Notes: generated by a model from the sequence alone, not told the origin. A stretch of DNA of 64,000 bases from Odontesthes bonariensis (GCF_027942865.1 NC_134528.1:7745586-7809585); one strand, 5' to 3'; counted from the first letter of the stretch, positions 50,301-62,138 are shown. Translations and numbers: made by a program.

Positions 50301-53300
50301 TCTCTCACACTGTCTGTGTGTTGGAGCCTTAAATAGAAACACTTGGTATTGTAGCCAGATTGTAGCCAGTCACTGTTTTTTTTTGTAATGTGGCAGTCGA
50401 TGTTGTCAAAAGAAAAATGGTGCCATTTTCCCATCACATCCAGAAAAGTTCAACGTCATTTAACAAAAGACCTCTAATTCACTAATGCTGCAGCTCCGGG
50501 CTCTCTAAAGTGTTTTATTCTTCTGCTGTGATGCATGAAGACCTTTGTCGTCCTGTGTTACAAATAATTTTCTGTTCATTTTGTGGCAGGAAGAAACTTT
50601 TCCACTGTGAATAGCCTTGTTGTTCCGAAGTGCCAACCACTCCTTCCTCAGACGATATGTGACGACTGACCTCTGAATACGGAAGTTTTACGCGGCTGAC
50701 CTTTCGTCTTTTACGTCTGTGTATTTATGTTTGAGAAAATAGTGAAATTATGACACTTAACACTGTCGCCTGCATGCGTCTGGGACAGCTTTGTGAAGAC
50801 TGGGAGGACCATTGAGACCACAGGTCAACTCATGGCACCCTTCCCTCTTGTTTAATGGCTGCTCACTGAAACACATTCACATAGGCATGCCATTAAAAAA
50901 AAAACTCAAGAATGCAACATTCCAATGCCTTTAAAAGCCCCAAAGAGATTAAGACTATACAATTACAGATTTGAGTTTCATTTCAATATGATCACAAAAC
51001 CAAATGAGTGACACTTCAGTTAAAAACATATTGAGATGAGACTGGAAGAACTGCAAATGCCCTGATAAATGGTTTGTATTACAGGTGTGAACATTAAGTG
51101 TTATAAATGCCTTAGCCTCTGGTGCTAAAGCATGTGTGTTTAATTTAGTTTTCGTATAGATCTTTTGTAAGGAATAGATCTTTGGATAGGAAATAATGTC
51201 TTTTGTAATTGTTAACATATACCCCAGATGTTACTATGTAAAGACAGATGGCCTTTAAAGTACAAGCAGTCAATTCATGAATGACAAAGAATTTTTAAAC
51301 TTAGCAAACAAAGAAAGTCAATATCGGAGTGGTTGGGTGGGCGGCGTCGGGGTTGAGTCTTTGGACCTTTACAGTCCAACAAAATCATTTTATGGAACAG
51401 CCTGGACCAATGCAGGTATTGCCTTTCCAGTCTGTATCGGTGTACGACACGTAATGGCCGGTGCTGATCTATTTATGAGTAACAACTTTGCACGATCATC
51501 TGTTACAGTTTAGCTCTCTGAAGCAGCCAGAAGCAGGCAGTACCTTCTTTGATCATCTTCCTCACGTGTGGTCACAGTGTTTCAATCTACTCTTTTTGGC
51601 TCAATCAAGGGCTCCTGATTTCCATGAGCTCCAACTCCAGAAACACAAACCTGCCCACTACAGTCAATGAGCAATCAGATTCCCTCTTATCGACTTGGCC
51701 TGGCTGGATGCGGATGTTAATCAGTGCCATATCTCAGTAATGGTGCTCCTGTTAATTGCCTCCCTTGGTTGTGGTTGGATTTACTTTCTCTATCTGCAAA
51801 TGAGGTTAGAAAGGCATATGGATCTTGTTTCGAGCCTTCCTATACTGAATTCTAAAAACATAGGCCTAGGACAATCGCAGGCCACGTGGACTGCCGTTTA
51901 AAGCTGTCCTAAGATCATGGCACTTGTTGTTGTTCCCATGTGTAGTCACTGCACTATTGGACCTTGAACTTGTTTATTAAGATTCCTATTTAACCACAGA
52001 TTTAGTTCTCTAGCAGTTTCTGTGTAATCGTGGAATGCATTACTGAGTGTTTTTCACTTGGTAACCATTTTTAAGACTCAGTTCCCCGTGAGAACACCAT
52101 ATTTGCATGTTCATTGAGCCTTCGCATCTGATGCTCACATCGTTAGACCTGGTAACGGTGTGATATCTGAATGGCTCTAGGGCAAGTCAGCCACCCGTCT
52201 GAGTTACATGCAAATACAAAAACAACATGGACCATGATTTGGTTAATCACATTGCATACCATGACTGGCCTGGACTGACCTGGCCTGGAAAGATGGCACC
52301 AATCCAGATGCAGTTGATAGCTTAAACCTGCTGCTGACACAGCATGACAGAAATTGAAAAATTTATCTGACAAATGAACTATGATGCAAATATGAGTCTT
52401 TGGAGATGGAGATCTGTGTAGATCGAAGGTTAGCTGGGGCAAACTGGGTCGTCTTTTGTTGCTTTCTCCCCCACCTACAAACTCTTAAGACCTTCTTTTA
52501 CCATGAGGGGGTTAACTGTCATTTCTTTCAGACTTCTCCTCATGCATAAATAAACCTGTACCCTCCTCTCCCCAGCCAACCCTTGGGCCTACACAAGGGA
52601 ACAGAAGGTCTAAGAGCATTCCTCCATGAAGACTTTTCCCTTTCTAACTTTGCTTTGATTTTACGCTCTTTATCCCCCCTACAGCTGTGCTGGTCCTGGA
52701 CAAGAGACTCTATACCTGATGAAACAATAGTGGGGGATATGCTTGCCTGATGAAGCTAAACTGAGCTTGGGGGTGCAGGAGAGGATTGTATTGTCTTCCT
52801 ATTTCAAACCACTACAAGAAAAAAGAGAGACCGCATTCTCCCTAGTTTTCTGCAGACCAAATCAAATTAGCTGCCGCACGCTTGTGAAAAAAGATTCTCC
52901 AAAGTGGAGTCAAGTCTCATCATGAGCCTTTGTTATTCACGAGTGCCTAGCCTGTTGTGCTGCTGCTGTCAAAGCAGAGGACTTTCACTCCCTGATCTTC
53001 AACCTAATGATGCCCTTGAGGCACCAGGGCCTGGAGGGCAGGTGGCAGGGTGGAAGGTGTATCTGCATGGGACAAACACTGCTCCCTCCGATGACTTTAC
53101 CCAGAAGTACAACAGAAGCTGAGATTAGCAGAGAGATTTTCCACATCCACTAGTGAAGTGAAGGAAAATTTGTAGATGATCATAAGATTATTAAAAAACA
53201 GCAGGCATATCTGTAGGAAGCAACGATTATAACCACAAGAAACATACCTTGAAGACTATATATTCAGTGTTTAAGATTTTTAAAAACTATGAAAATACTA

Positions 53301-53650
53301 CTACTTTTAACTGCATGTTACTTTATGCAATTAAAATCACAACCAAATTAAACCTAACTTAAATAAGATAATAATCTCAAAACTTCTGCATTCAACTGGG
53401 CTTTTCACTCTTCTTATAAAAACTATGTCTATGGGAATGGAAACGCAAACTCAGTAAGATATATAAATGAACTTTTAAATCAGATATTAGTATTTATGAT
53501 TTAAAGTGCACTTTAGGCCTAATCGAATACCTTCAGATCTTGAAAAAATAAAAACAATCAAAGAAAAAACTGAAGCATATTGCAGAACTACAATAGGCTT
53601 GAGTCATTTTTTAGTTACCATTAAGATGATTCAATACTGACTCCTAGTGT
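41330..53650. other. Gene-poor DNA, no supported gene
   Basis: No exon can be defended. Small features are a 20-base unit repeated twice in tandem at about 43475-43514 (TAATTTTTATTTGTACTTAC), a GTTGCT-type short array near 43697-43715 and a C11-12 run at 45770-45781. A GC-richer block at about 47690-47990 has frames on both strands. That block contains CCAACCTGTTTCCACTCTG and resembles dispersed fish repeats, but I cannot name it. The block 52440-52960 is pyrimidine-rich with no protein-like frame. Confidence 0.55.
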
Positions 53651-53653
53651 AAT

Positions 53654-53659
53654 TTTAAT
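53654..53659 (-). terminator. Possible fbxw10 polyadenylation signal
   Basis: On the minus strand this reads ATTAAA, the second most common polyadenylation hexamer, about 125 bases past the fbxw10 stop codon. No canonical AATAAA is closer. Based on one hexamer only. Confidence 0.3.
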
Positions 53660-53781
53660 GAAACAACCTTTTTTTTAAAAGAAAATGAAAAAAAATACAA
53701 GCACCTTGGAAAAACTAAGATATTCAAGTCAGGGATTGTACAGTGGTGACAGAGTTCATGAAGACACATGTAATAACTCAT

Positions 53782-56700
53782 CTATTGATGCACATTTGGC
53801 CTTCCTCTCAGTATCATCTTATTCCTATAAGACCGTTTTAACTCAGAGTTCTGTATGAGCTCTCTCTTGGCCTGGATGCAGTCTTTAAGCTGCATCACTG
53901 GTATCGGCCTGAATCCTCCCCGCCCTCTGAAAGGGAGCAAAGCTGGCAAGCTCGGTCTAGTTTCAGTGCAACACTCTGCATTAGGTAGCTGCAGCCCCAC
54001 AGTGGCATTTTTACTGAATCCACCTATTCTCTTGTTTGGCCCGTGTGTGTCTTCACTGTGAGAATGTGCTTTTTTAATTTCATGGTGTCTTCTTGTGGTG
54101 TCAGGGGCAGAGGAAACATCTCTGGTTCGTGGTGTGTTTTTCATATTTTGACTGACAGCTTTCTTCAGAATCGGGGCACAAGTCATAGGCCTCCTGTGAT
54201 GACGATCATGAGTGGGCTGTAGTGGACACAGCTGAGTCTGCGTATTCTGTTTTTCAGACTGCAGTAGATCTGGAGGTGTGCGAGCACCCCATGAATCTCG
54301 TAGCCTTGCATTGCTCTCCATGTTGACACTGACTTCATCCATACATAGCGACCTCTGTATGGCACCGACCCTGAGGAGGATGGAGTCACGTGTCAGAGGA
54401 TGATGAGGACCTCTCTTCTTTATTCGTTCACATGTCGCCTTCTCACTCCGCATCACTGACTGGTTAGCAGTGTCACGGCGCATGCTTTCTACAAAAGAAA
54501 AGTTTAATTTAGAACAAAGATCAACTAGTTTTAAAGCATATTTCTACTTTTCCAAACACCTCGGCATTATTACCTTGTGTTTGAGATTTAGTGGTGGTAG
54601 GCCTTCTCTCTGGTTTCATGCTGTTCCATTTCTGAATCTTCTGGCTGTTTGAAGTCATGTCACCTTGCCCAGTGGAGGTGGAAAACTTTCTGAGCAAATC
54701 TGCAGATCTCTCAGAAATTAAACCATCCTGAGCTGCCACCTTGATACGGTCGTCATGTGTTGTGTCTGTGTAATCCCAGAACACTTTGGCAAACTGGTAG
54801 AGCTTCACACTGCATGTGGTGTTCACTAGTATACTAAAAGAGGGGAGAGAGAACAACTAGAATTGCCATCACTATGATATTGCAATTTAAACACAACACA
54901 AAGAACAAAATAATGATGCGTTCAGACCAAACGCAAAGCAAAAAATGTGCCTCACTTTACTTGCGTGAGCTGCGAGAGCTTTTTGAAGCATTTCACAATA
55001 TTCACCGGTGGGTCTTTGGTTACAATACCATGCATGTAGCCACTATCATTTCCAGTGTCAACAATGAGCTGCCTTGTACTGGTCACATAATGTGGTTTTA
55101 AGATTCGTTGGACATGCATCTCGAATATAGATCTCAAATCTTCAAATAGGCAGGATCCATTTTTTAGGGATGAGTCAAGCGAGAATACAGACTGGAAAAT
55201 GGGTGGCACATGTGAACGGCCAGCAAAATCTAAAAAACAAATAGATAAATAGATAACTAAAGTGGCTCTTTTGTGTAAAAAGAAAAGCAAAATTTGGAGT
55301 TCTCTAAGTAAATTAAGGGGCACATCTACAGATGAGCTGCTCTGTCTCCTCTGCTGTCCTGCATAGGCCTGAACCTCCTCAGTGAGATAATCACAAAGAG
55401 TGGCTAACGGATACCAGTTCCAAAGTAGAGCAGTTACATGTTGCATTCACTTGCATTTGGGCATCTGAGGTTCACCTGTGTTAATGCAATTTTACATTGG
55501 ATCTTACTTTGAATTCAATTGACAGAAATTGGAACGAGGGTTCAGTCAGATTGTAGACCTTACCTGTGCAACCTGTTTTAGAATTTCATCTTAGTTTCTA
55601 TGTTCTTGTAGTGAGATATATAGAGCATTTGGAGTATATATAGCAGGTAGGTAGCAGAATGTGTGCATGCTTTGTTCTGCTGAGGGCAAAGTTTTTATTG
55701 TATTATATTATCCATCCATCCATCCATTCTCTATACCCGCTTAATCCATCGGTCGGGTCGCAGGGGGGCTGGAGCCTAACCAGGAGAGAGGCGGGGTACA
55801 CTCTAAACAGGTCTGTATTATATTATTATCATAATGTATTATATTATATTATATCATGTTTACATTTGTCTTGCTACCTGTCACCAAACCAACAAACCAG
55901 TGACTGATGCAGCTGATGCTGGTGCCGAGTTGCTGTGTTAAATACAACCAATGGCGAAAATCCAGGAGTGGATACATTTTCATAACTTTCATAACTGGTA
56001 GTCCTGTAGATTTGCTGACATTGCTCTTTGCCTGATTTTTTTTTTCAGCTCTGTTTTGATAGATGACACCTATAATCATAGAGCTCCGGGAACCAGCAGA
56101 CAGCTATGTTGAGTTTGTCCTCCATTGCGTATTAGATTGCTCTCATTCATTCATGAATGAATCAACTAATTTACTGAAAGATTATTCATTTGCACATCCC
56201 CTCACTTTGCATGGCTATTCTGGTCTTTCTACTGAATTGATATGTAACCACACTGCCCTTAGTTCACCTTTGCTTTTGGTCTGAATCCAAGTCTGACTCA
56301 CCCATTGTCATGAAAGTGCAGAGACAGTATGCAGCTTGATTCAGACTCTGTCATGATGTCTCTCAAACAATCTCCAGTGAGGAAATTGAATATGCGAATC
56401 TTTCCATCCACACAGCCAGTAATAACACGGAGGTATATGAGGGCCAGAGATTTTACTTCACTGTAGAAAGAACAGATACTATGCTTTTAACTGACTACTT
56501 TTAGAATATTGAATTAACTTTCTGGGCTGCCCCTTGTCTACCCCAAAAATGTCTCACTTACGCCGGGTGATTGAAAGTCTTAAGAAACTCTTTCGCATCA
56601 CCGCTGATGCTCCATGCCATGACTTTGCCATTAGAGTCCCCGGATAGGAGGTACCATTCATTGAAAAACAAACACTTCACTGAGCTCTTATGGGCATCGA

Positions 56701-59700
56701 TCACCTTTGGAGAAGTAGTGCATGACACAAATGTGAACAAATAAAAAGATTTGATCAGCAGTTGATGGCACAATGAACTAGATTCACTTCATTAAAAGCC
56801 GACATGCATATTTTGTTCCCCGTGAATACGACTAACAGTCTCACCCTGAGCAGTGATCCAGTCTCCATGCTCCATATTTTGACCAGGCCTCGACCACAGC
56901 TGCTGTAGATGGTTGTTTTGTCAATCTTTACACAGTGGACAGAGCTGTGGTGCTTGAAATGAAAACCTTTAAACTGCCTCCATGTCTGTAGACTCCACAC
57001 TGGTAAAACAATGGTTCGCAGTTTACTTAAACATGTCACTGACATCAACACTTTTAAAGAGCCAATATCATACTCAGATGCTTCAGCTTCATAATTTCTA
57101 CTTTGGTGCCTCATTAAAATTGTTTTAAATGCTTAAATATTCCAAAAACACATTTTTTTAATTTTACACAACAGTAATCTTCTATCTCTTTAAGGCTCCA
57201 TCCGCCTTAAGGTCCAGTGTGCTCTGTTTAGTCAAAAAGGACAGAACGTAGGGCAGCTGTTCATTCTTTATTTGAGGTCCGCCACACTACTCACTTTGCA
57301 GGCATTATGAAATGTGTTACATAATGATGTTGATAGTTCACAGAAGAAAAGCCCTTTTTCATATAGGATTTCGTCCTATGTGGAAGACCAACATTAATTT
57401 TCTGATACAATTAGGCTAGTGTTAGCCTATTATTTGGGGCTGGATTGCAGCAGTGTGGGCCATTCTTGCACCGTGGGACAAAGAATGAACCAGCAGCTGC
57501 ATTTCTTTTTGTCTGCAGCTTGTCATCTTTCAGAGCTTCATTGAAATTTTGCTTGTGGACCAGGTGTCTCCACAGTCAATCAGAGCCTGAGCTGATAAAG
57601 TGAAACGAGAAGTAAAGAGAACTGAATTTAAAGAACACATTTTATGCCCCTTTTTCACAACCAGCCACTATTTCCTGAGATCTCAACGAAATGTTGTTGA
57701 CATGCTTTGGCTAAAATAAAACAGAGAAATCTTTCAGAAATCAATTTACATCTCTATCTAAGTGGATCATTTTAGGGCATCAAGTGACTAACTCAACTTT
57801 TCCATCTCTTTTGAGAGCTGGAGTAGTTGATAACCCTCGGAGCAGATCTTTACATATGAGAGCAAACAGAGCAAACAGCACACTGACATGTAACAAAAAC
57901 ACTCGATTGGTCATTTTATTCTCAAATATCTTAAATTTCATCGTCTGCAGTTGGACCATGGACAGCTGGTAAGCTACTGATCCCTCTTTCAGGCACAATA
58001 TAGTTATGTGTCATGTGTTCAATGGGTCAGTTGTTGAAACAGGCACTGTATAACACAACAGCCACGAGCCGGTTAACAACACCACTGAAATCTCACGTCG
58101 TAATTGCTCTGTCACATATTGGCTTCATAAAGTCTGACTTCCCGGTTGCTCCACTACTCCGTGTTTTGTGTAAGTTTTTAGAGGCTAACATTAGGAACTG
58201 TGGCTCAAATGGCCAATCTTTCACAGATCTTTGTTTTTGTGAAGCAGTTACGGTACCTGTGCTGTACTGACTGCATTCAGGAAGAAAATTATCGAAAGCC
58301 ATTTGAACTCAGATTTCTCATTTATTTCTTTAGTTGAGTGAACCAAATGACAAACGATAAGGTCTGATGTTTGATGACAGCAAAGCAAAAACCGAGAGCA
58401 AAAGAGTTTAATCTTCCCACATCTGAGGTACAGTGAATGCAGCATCATCTGAACTTGAAATTTGGGACGATATGAACAAAGGAGGCTGGATAACCTCGTA
58501 GAGGTTATTTGAATAGCTCACTTAATGTCACATTTACAATCTGTTGTGTTGACAAATTACCATGTCAACACAACAGATCTGCTTCTTGTAAAAGTACTTG
58601 TGTGACTATTTCTGAATAGAAAAAACTGTTGAAATATTAAAAACTTAATAAAGGGTGGCAGTATTCATTAATAAGATGAAATAATATGTGTAAGAAATCC
58701 TGCGCATCCATCAAGTTCTGCTTACCTTTTACTGTATGATCCCTGGCTCCCGAGACGAGTCTATCGGCATGGACGTCCAGGCAGTTGATGGTTCCAGTGT
58801 GACCATAAAGTACCATTTCACTCTCGTTTGTCTGCACATTCCAACATCTGAATGTATGACGACATGACAAAAATCATCAACCCAGTTAAATATAATTCAG
58901 TCACAGCTGAGGATGTCATTATTATCCTATGTCTTATTTCATCCTTAATCTAAGATGCGATCCATTCATGAAATTCCTATCACACATGAATAATTTGAGG
59001 AAAAGCTTTGATTTGGTTCCTCACCTGATGCTTGCATCGCAGCCTGCAGTTATGAGCAGATTTCTCTCCTCACAGAGCAGCACCGCCCGAATGCTGCCAA
59101 CATGTCCTCTCATCACCGCCACGGTTTTGATCTCAGATGTCACATGAAACAGATGCACTAAACGGTCCTTTGAGCCTGTGGCCATCAGCGGGCCGCCTCT
59201 GTAGTCCAACACCCGGTGAGGGTCTTCTCTGCCAAACACGCAAACTTAGCTTAAGGACACAGGGTTTTGATGGTCACTCTTTACAAACAAGATTCCTGCT
59301 TCAGACCAAAAGGAAAAGGAATGCACTAACTCGTCTAGCAGCATTTTGGTAAAATATGCACCACAATAAACATTTCGCTCTTCCATCTGAACTGTTTTGG
59401 TTTTGATTATGGCACAAGTAGCTTCTAATGGCTTGACCTGTGAAACAATAAAAAAAAAACCAGTCACTGTATTGATTATTTCTGGAGCATAAGATGATGT
59501 TAGTAGAGCTGAAAACCCCATATGCTGACCCTCTCCACGGCAGAAGGAACATCCTCTTCCTCATCACACCTTACCGGTACTGTGAGTTCAACAATGTTGG
59601 CGTAGGTAGGACTGACTTTTTTAATACTACGGCTGCCCTGGAGGAGAAAATATACATAATGTCGATTAGATATGCTTCTTGTTTTTTAAATTTGGAATTA

Positions 59701-61194
59701 TTGCATGGTTTTAGAAAAATAACAAGCGGATAACACCGTGCTAATATCAGATTTTACCACAACATCAAAGATTTCATTTCATTCTCATCATCAAAAGTCT
59801 CAACAAATATTAAGATTTATAAATCGTGAAGTCATTCAAATTCTCAACCTCCATAATGGCCTTAATTTGATCCTGAAAAATTCTTCTGAACTTGATCTCC
59901 TGCAGGGTTTCGTCTGTAAGGTGCGTCCAGGACCGACAAACCCGCTTGCAACGTCTCAAAGTATGCTCCTCTAACAGACCTGGATAAAGACACTTGTTCA
60001 CGGCATGTCTTTTAACCACTTTGACTTTGTTGCTCTTTCATACTTGGTCGACTTGCTTGAATGCGATGGATTTGACAAAATAATTATTTAGTAATTAAGA
60101 GATATTCTCATGGTCCCACCCAGTAGTCTAGCATGACTACTGTGCATGTTCCAACACAGCAACAAACAAGACTAAGTGAACATCAATAGAACATCATTGT
60201 GTTGACTTGCCTAAAATCCTTTTGGACAGATCAACAGGTAGGCAGCCAATGAAGTCTCGATATTGGCTAACTCCAGACATAGACTTTGAAGATCCTGGAA
60301 CTACCATGAGAGCAGGATCTTCTGTGTCCTGGTCATGTTGATTGGGACTACGGTTACTCACTGAAAGAAGCACATGATTATTGTCCTGTAATAACAATAA
60401 AAGCAAAAAAATAAAAATAAATCTGAACTGTAAAATGATTGTAAAATTATACTGTGCAAAGCCAAAATCACTAAAATGAGTTTCTGTTCCTGAAATATTT
60501 CCTTAGATTAAATGCCATCTCCAAAAACATCCAACAGTATATTTGTCCTGTGGCGGCCTCTAGTGGCCCACTGTGAGAATTCAACGCATTGAACCTCGAA
60601 TGCAAAACGCTAAAATTCAAAGGGGACGCGAATTGTAAAGAATTATGTAAAGATAATAATAGTAACTTGCTATTTTCCTTTAATCTTACCACCAAACTGC
60701 AGAAACCCTCGTTTCTGTCTGACCAACAGCACGCTGGTTAAGTTAGAGAGCATGAGTAAAAGTTCCATGTCACACAGGGAAAAAATACGGCAGAGATAGC
60801 TTGATTTCATCCAGACTGGACTGCAGTTAAACCAGTTCCAGATACCATCCATATCTATACCAAGTGGCTTTCCATCCAGTTCTCGGTATGGACTCCGAGA
60901 GGGGTATTTCTGCGGTGAAGCTGGTCTTCTTGACCTGGCGTACGTGAACCACGTCATTGACGAAACACTCAGCAGTCTCTGGATGCTTTCGAGCAGTTGT
61001 ACGTCTCTGCATCGTAAAAGCAACGCCACCGCGAATTTCCTCTTGCATTCATCCGAAGCTTTCCACAAACGGTGAGTGTTACCCGGCGGTTTTGGTGCAA
61101 AGACGCAAGAAGGACACATTCCGCACATTTTGAGGCATCCCTTAGCGTTGAATTCGCTCGCTGGGGTGTTTTCACGAGCTTTAACAGATTTCAT
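53782..61194 (-). CDS. F-box and WD40 repeat protein 10 (FBXW10/CDRT1 orthologue), 12 coding exons
   Basis: The family supplies substrate-recognition subunits of SCF (SKP1-CUL1-F-box) ubiquitin ligases: the F-box binds SKP1 and the WD40 propeller binds the target. Coding exons, in order: 61194-60690, 60360-60211, 59979-59849, 59637-59575, 59437-59331, 59228-59025, 58847-58726, 56999-56845, 56704-56562, 56460-56302, 54833-54574, 54488-53782. All splice phases agree and give 901 residues. Residues about 20-35 form a Cys-rich patch (CLKMCGMCPSC). The F-box is at about 200-245 across exons 2-3. The WD40 propeller is at about 319-585, with repeats such as GHTGTINCLDVHADRL and HKSSVKCLFFNEWYLLSG. 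The tail (586-901) is basic and low-complexity. Protein order matches human FBXW10, with a diverged tail. The start ATG (61194) has A at -3. Intron 2 is GC-AG; the rest are GT-AG. Confidence 0.92.
54952..55446 (-). other. Unassigned 164-codon open frame inside fbxw10 intron 10
   Basis: This frame, on the fbxw10 strand, lies wholly within the intron between exons 10 and 11 and is long for non-coding DNA of this composition. I recognise no domain. Its carboxyl half (for example NGSCLFEDLRSIFEMHV and DTGNDSGYMHGIVTKDPP) looks protein-like. An acceptor-like TTTTTTAG precedes ATTTTGCTGGCC near 55229, but that junction would not keep phase with exon 10. A sequence resembling the terminal repeats of fish Harbinger-type elements (GCGTTCAGACCAAACGC) lies just past its stop at about 54918-54934. 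A transposase fossil is the likeliest origin, unproven. Confidence 0.35.
55711..55815 (-). repeat. 3' fragment of the SINE-like repeat, antisense
   Basis: The plus strand shows TCCATCCATCCATCCATTCT, then ACCCGCTTAATCC, then GGGTCGCAGGGGGGCTGGAG, then GAGGCGGGGTACAC. Reversed, this matches the 3' third of the 25254-25553 repeat (GTGTAACCTGCC, then CCCCCCTGC, then GATTAAGCGGGTA, then ATGGATGA). The tRNA-like head is absent. It sits in fbxw10 intron 10. Confidence 0.75.
58539..58578. repeat. Perfect 16-bp inverted repeat with 8-base loop
   Basis: The arms at 58539-58554 (ATCTGTTGTGTTGACA) and 58563-58578 are exact reverse complements, separated by AATTACCA. It lies in the 1.7-kb fbxw10 intron 7 and would form a stable hairpin in the intron RNA or as a cruciform. 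Confidence 0.95.
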
Positions 61195-61227
61195 GTTGAT
61201 GCTGCAAAGTGGTTTGTTGCACTTCGT

Positions 61228-61333
61228 ATTGGCTACGTTGTTGCTAGGCAGCGGTTTTGTTTATGTTTTTGTTTGTCCTCTCTCTGGAGCACAATATCGG
61301 CAGAAGACCCAATCCAGCAGGTTGCCAGGCAAC
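61228..61333 (-). promoter_or_regulatory. fbxw10 promoter region: two X-boxes and a CCAAT box
   Basis: Immediately upstream of the fbxw10 start codon lie a perfect palindromic X-box GTTGCCAGGCAAC (61321-61333) and a second, one-mismatch copy GTTGCTAGGCAGC (61240-61252). A CCAAT box on the minus strand lies at 61228-61232, eight bases from the second X-box. X-boxes are bound by RFX factors, which drive ciliary and testis genes together with FOXJ1. The spacing to the ATG (about 35-140 bases) fits a proximal promoter. The motifs are seen; regulation is inferred. Confidence 0.65.
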
Positions 61334-61808
61334 AGGTTCCAAGCACCAGCAGCGAATGGGATGTTGAAAGAGATTGTGTGTGAAGTAGTGCGGTCCGAGC
61401 AGTTCACAACTTCTTAGGTCATTAATAAAACTTGCTAGATATCCACGCGATACAAGCGTGGGAAAAAAAAGACTCCTCCCTCTGTCTAACCATGTTAGTT
61501 CATGCCCTTCTTTTCAATCTGGAACACGTAGGATAATCTGACTTTTAATAAAAATCTGAAATAAGCTCATTCAGAGTAAATCGGTTTTTATGTCCATTTT
61601 TAATGCCTAATACTTACAAAGTGCGTTTTCTAGTGAACTGTAGCCTACAGATAGATACGTTTGAAGCAAAATTTACCGATGACGTACACTGTGGATCGTA
61701 CATTGTGCATTGAGTTTTAAGTTTATGCATAACATTAATCTTATTACGAATGTATGAGTGATTGCTCATAGTATTGACAACAAGATCAAAGGACGAGAAA
61801 AGATTACT

Positions 61809-61814
61809 AAAAAA
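61809..61814 (-). terminator. RNA polymerase III terminator of tRNA-Gly
   Basis: Six consecutive T residues on the minus strand, two bases after the tRNA discriminator. Confidence 0.85.
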
Positions 61815-61816
61815 CG

Positions 61817-61887
61817 TGCGCCGCCCGGGAATCGAACCCGGGTCGCAAGAATGGGAATCTTGCATGATACCACTACACCAGCGGCGC
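61817..61887 (-). tRNA. tRNA-Gly(CCC)
   Basis: Read on the minus strand this gives a complete 71-base cloverleaf. The 7-bp acceptor stem GCGCCGC pairs with GCGGCGC, with discriminator A at 61817. The D arm contains TGGTGTAGTGGTATCATG. The anticodon stem CAAGA/TCTTG encloses loop TTCCCAT, with anticodon CCC at 61855-61853. The T arm is ACCCGGGTTCGATTCCCGGG. Internal A and B boxes are intact. A six-T run follows at 61814-61809, the normal RNA polymerase III terminator. The sequence is, as I recall it, the same as mammalian tRNA-Gly(CCC), so it is probably functional. It lies between fbxw10 and the next plus-strand gene. Confidence 0.97.
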
Positions 61888-62117
61888 TCAGTGTCACAGA
61901 GAAGATGCAAGGTTTATATACTCAGTGACAAAACGCGGTCTGTGGCTTTGATATGGATATTAGACATGGTTTTGCAACAGTATTTGTAGTTGAGAAGTAC
62001 TGGACGGATATGACAGAAAAGGAGCACAAAACGTATTGTTTGACTGAACGTTGCCACTTTTATTTGGAAAAGAAAATAAATGTGTAAACGCTCTTACGCT
62101 GAAAGTCAGCTATATTT

Positions 62118-62138
62118 ACTTCCGGGGATGCCGGAAGT
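62118..62138. promoter_or_regulatory. Inverted pair of ETS-type motifs, likely promoter
   Basis: ACTTCCGG (62118-62125) and CCGGAAGT (62131-62138) form an inverted pair with a 5-base spacer. This is the consensus of ETS factors such as GABPA and is common in TATA-less housekeeping promoters. It lies about 480 bases before the start codon of the downstream plus-strand gene and about 230 bases from the tRNA gene. A 5' UTR intron would bridge the gap, and CTGTAG at 62601-62606 offers an acceptor just before the ATG exon. Confidence 0.5.

Noticed and set aside
55849..56079. 76-codon minus-strand frame in fbxw10 intron 10
   Set aside because: Not needed for the phase-correct FBXW10 model and shows no WD40 or other motif.
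61072..61417. Two plus-strand frames of 103 and 113 codons
   Set aside because: Antisense to fbxw10 exon 1 and its promoter; the minus-strand reading matches the FBXW10 family.
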